Positions 62,105 to 64,000 of a stretch of DNA of 64,000 nt are shown piece after piece. The stretch is taken from the NCBI RefSeq assembly GCF_932526225.1, contig NC_064038.1, positions 10,539,070-10,603,069 of the forward strand. Direction: 5' to 3'. The notes beneath the pieces are model-generated. The model was not told the DNA's origin. It made no database searches and saw nothing but the letters and a program-made list of their open reading frames with translations. Made by a program: the position numbers and the translations under genes. Position 1 is the stretch's first letter. Each line of letters begins with the position of its first letter. Origin of the DNA: Nematostella vectensis. Its lineage: Eukaryota > Cnidaria > Anthozoa > Actiniaria > Edwardsiidae.

Positions 62105-62716
62105 TTGATTACATTAGATAGATTACAACGTGCCGCAACAAAGATAGCCATTTTACAAAAGGAAAAAAAATATCACTACTTGGTGAAGGCTTGCCCTTTC
62201 CGTTTACAACTTCGGGGGCGATGTATGAGTCTGGCTCAAGTGGTGAGCCCGTGGCACGCGGCATTTAGCCAGGCTTGCGTTGACGACGCTCCCGAAGTCG
62301 ATAATCACCGGGTTGAAATTGCCAGCTTCTCCATCCAGGACCAGATTGAATTCAATTTAGTACCAAAGGCCTTCATATTGAATTTAATCAGCGAACTTGG
62401 GAGCCCATGGCCCGACAGTGTGAAAAGGATGCATCATTTTCGTCCACCAGTTTTACGGGATGTTGCTATGCGGATTTCTTACAAGTTGTTTGAGATCGAG
62501 CGATTTCTTAGACTTATAGAAAATGCTGGATACGAGTTCAAAAAAGACGCTAGCTGGCGAGGAAACGCAGTTGTCGAAGAAGACGAAGAGGAATCGCTCG
62601 AATCACTCCAGAAACTAGAACTAGCGCGAAATCGGGCAGGGAAAACCAAGTCGGCCAGACCCACGTGCCGCAATTGTCGTGCACACCCCCGAAGGGCCGA
62701 TTTCCCGCGAAATTGA
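62105..62716 (+). CDS. Unrecognised protein or terminal exon
   Basis: 203 codons with protein-like composition: IQDQIEFNLVPKAFILNLIS, VLRDVAMRISYKLFEIERF, then an acidic run EEDEEESLESLQKLELARNR and a basic Cys-containing tail. No membrane helix or known motif. The frame may be open upstream as the last exon of a + gene. An AATAAA signal-like TAAATAAATG lies about 140 bp after the stop. I do not recognise the family. Confidence 0.5.
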   Translation: MITLDRLQRAATKIAILQKEKKYHYLVKACPFRLQLRGRCMSLAQVVSPWHAAFSQACVDDAPEVDNHRVEIASFSIQDQIEFNLVPKAFILNLISELGSPWPDSVKRMHHFRPPVLRDVAMRISYKLFEIERFLRLIENAGYEFKKDASWRGNAVVEEDEEESLESLQKLELARNRAGKTKSARPTCRNCRAHPRRADFPRN

Positions 62717-62904
62717 GATAATCTAGTGGACAGACTTGTATGAGGATACTGAGATAGCGAAACTTGAAATTAGATTTTTTGTTAACAAAGTATTTTTCAA
62801 TTAAACTGTTTGTATTCCAGCTAACAATTCTTTTTCTGTATTCTTTTTAATGTTGATAAATAAATGTTTACAAAAAACAATGGTCTCATTGATCTTCATT
62901 TTAC

Positions 62905-64000
62905 GGATTAACTAGTATCCAGGTGATATTATCAGCTAAAATTCGAGGACTATTATACAAACAATCTTAGCTCTAGGGCAATACCACAGATAAACTAGTA
63001 TCCAAGTGATATCATCAGCTAAAATTAGAGGACTATTACAGTATACTAGCAATCTTAGCTCTACGGAGACAATACCACAGATAAACCAGTATCCAAGTGA
63101 TATCATAAGCTAAAATTAGAGGACTATTATACAAGCAATCTTAGCGCTAAGACAATACCACAGATAAACTAGTATCCAAATGATATTATCAGCTAAAATT
63201 AGAGGACTATTATACAAGCAATTTTAGCTCTAAGACAATACCACAGATAAACTAGTATCCAAGTGATATCATCAGCTAAAATTAGAGGACTATTATACAA
63301 GCAATCTTAGCGCTAAGACAATACCACAGATAAACTAGTATCCAAGTGATATCATCAGCTAAAATTAGAGGACTATTATACAAGCAATCTTAGCTCTAAG
63401 ACAATACAACAAATAAACTAGTATCCAAGTGATATCATCAGCTAAAGTTAGAGGACTATTATACAAGCAATCTTAGCTCTAAGACAATACTACAGATAAA
63501 CTAATATCCAGGTGATATTATCAGTTAAAATTAGAGGACTATTATACAAACAATCTTAGCTCTAAGACAATACCACAGATAAACTAGTATCCAAGTGATA
63601 TCATCAGCTAAAATTAGAGGACTATTATACAAGCAATCTTAGCTCTAAGATAATAACTACAGATAAACTAGTATCCAGGTGATATTATCAGCTAAAATTA
63701 GAGGACTATTATACAAACAATCTTAGCTCTAAGACAATACCACAGATAAACTAGTATCCAAGTGATATCATCAGCTAAAATTAGAGGACTATTATACAAG
63801 CAATCTTAGCTCTAAGACAATACCACAGATAAACTAGTATCCAAGTGATATAATCAGCTAAAGTTAGAGGACTATTATACAAGCAATCTTAGCTCCTATA
63901 CAATACCACAGATAAACTAGTATCCAGGTGATATTATCAGCTAAAATTAGAGGACTATTATACAAGCAATCTTAGCTCTAAGACAATACCACAGATAAAC
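62905..64000 (+). repeat. 83-bp satellite array, runs off the window
   Basis: About 13 copies with a period of about 83 bp (core TAAACTAGTATCCAAGTGAT, then AGAGGACTATTATACAAGCA and ATCTTAGCTCTAAGACAATA). Copies are 90-97% alike by eye. Two phases of variants (CAGGTGATATTATCAG versus CAAGTGATATCATCAG) alternate irregularly. The array continues past base 64000. Confidence 0.95.

Overview
This is a window of animal nuclear DNA, with spliced genes, conserved splice sites, many small DNA transposons and several minisatellites. A cnidarian, probably an anthozoan (coral or sea anemone), is my best guess. It rests on the overall look of the gene families and of the Polinton gene set, not on a database search. 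Three host genes can be read with confidence. (1) A LicD/fukutin-family membrane protein lies on + in three exons (1117-5043, 307 aa). (2) A FEM-1 homologue, the substrate receptor of CUL2 ubiquitin ligases, lies on - in three exons (6527-13146, 631 aa). (3) Translation elongation factor 2 lies on - in 14 coding exons (39939-60856, 843 aa). The start codon of eEF2 is the last codon of exon 1 and its second exon is only 21 nt. Less certain are a SAM-like gene on - (18719-21227, frameshifted), two exons on - with a signal peptide (14943-16962) and an unrecognised ORF on + (62105-62716).

The centre (about 21448-39292) is a large, degrading Polinton/Maverick (adintovirus-like) element. It carries a protein-primed family B DNA polymerase, a retrovirus-like DDE integrase, an A32/FtsK-type packaging ATPase, a double-jelly-roll major capsid gene, a probable penton/minor capsid gene and a block of small membrane or coiled-coil proteins. 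A Cys/His-repeat protein sits at the left end. The left-end protein and the polymerase both start inside the inverted terminal repeats, so they share promoter, start codon and an N-terminal SAP/Rho-N-like module. A short motif (TTTAAAGAT-like) recurs just upstream of nearly every Polinton gene and looks like a shared promoter. At least three genes carry frameshifts, one pair is joined by read-through, the capsid-integrase divergent promoter is tandemly duplicated, and I find no adenain-like protease. The copy is a recent relic.

The rest is rich in repeats. Two long minisatellites sit against splice acceptors: one in the LicD intron (3366-4715) and one in FEM-1 intron 1 (8755-11260, 52-bp unit with a 1.09-kb higher-order duplication). 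A 4.5-kb foldback element (14.1-18.6 kb) has arms made of 18-bp and 128-bp repeats, and the 128-bp unit carries CRE and E-box palindromes. The eEF2 introns hold a deleted piggyBac element with TTAA ends, a pogo/Tigger-like MITE, a Tc1-like element carrying a RecQ-helicase fragment, nested TIR elements and a non-LTR retrotransposon fragment. The window ends inside an 83-bp satellite array.
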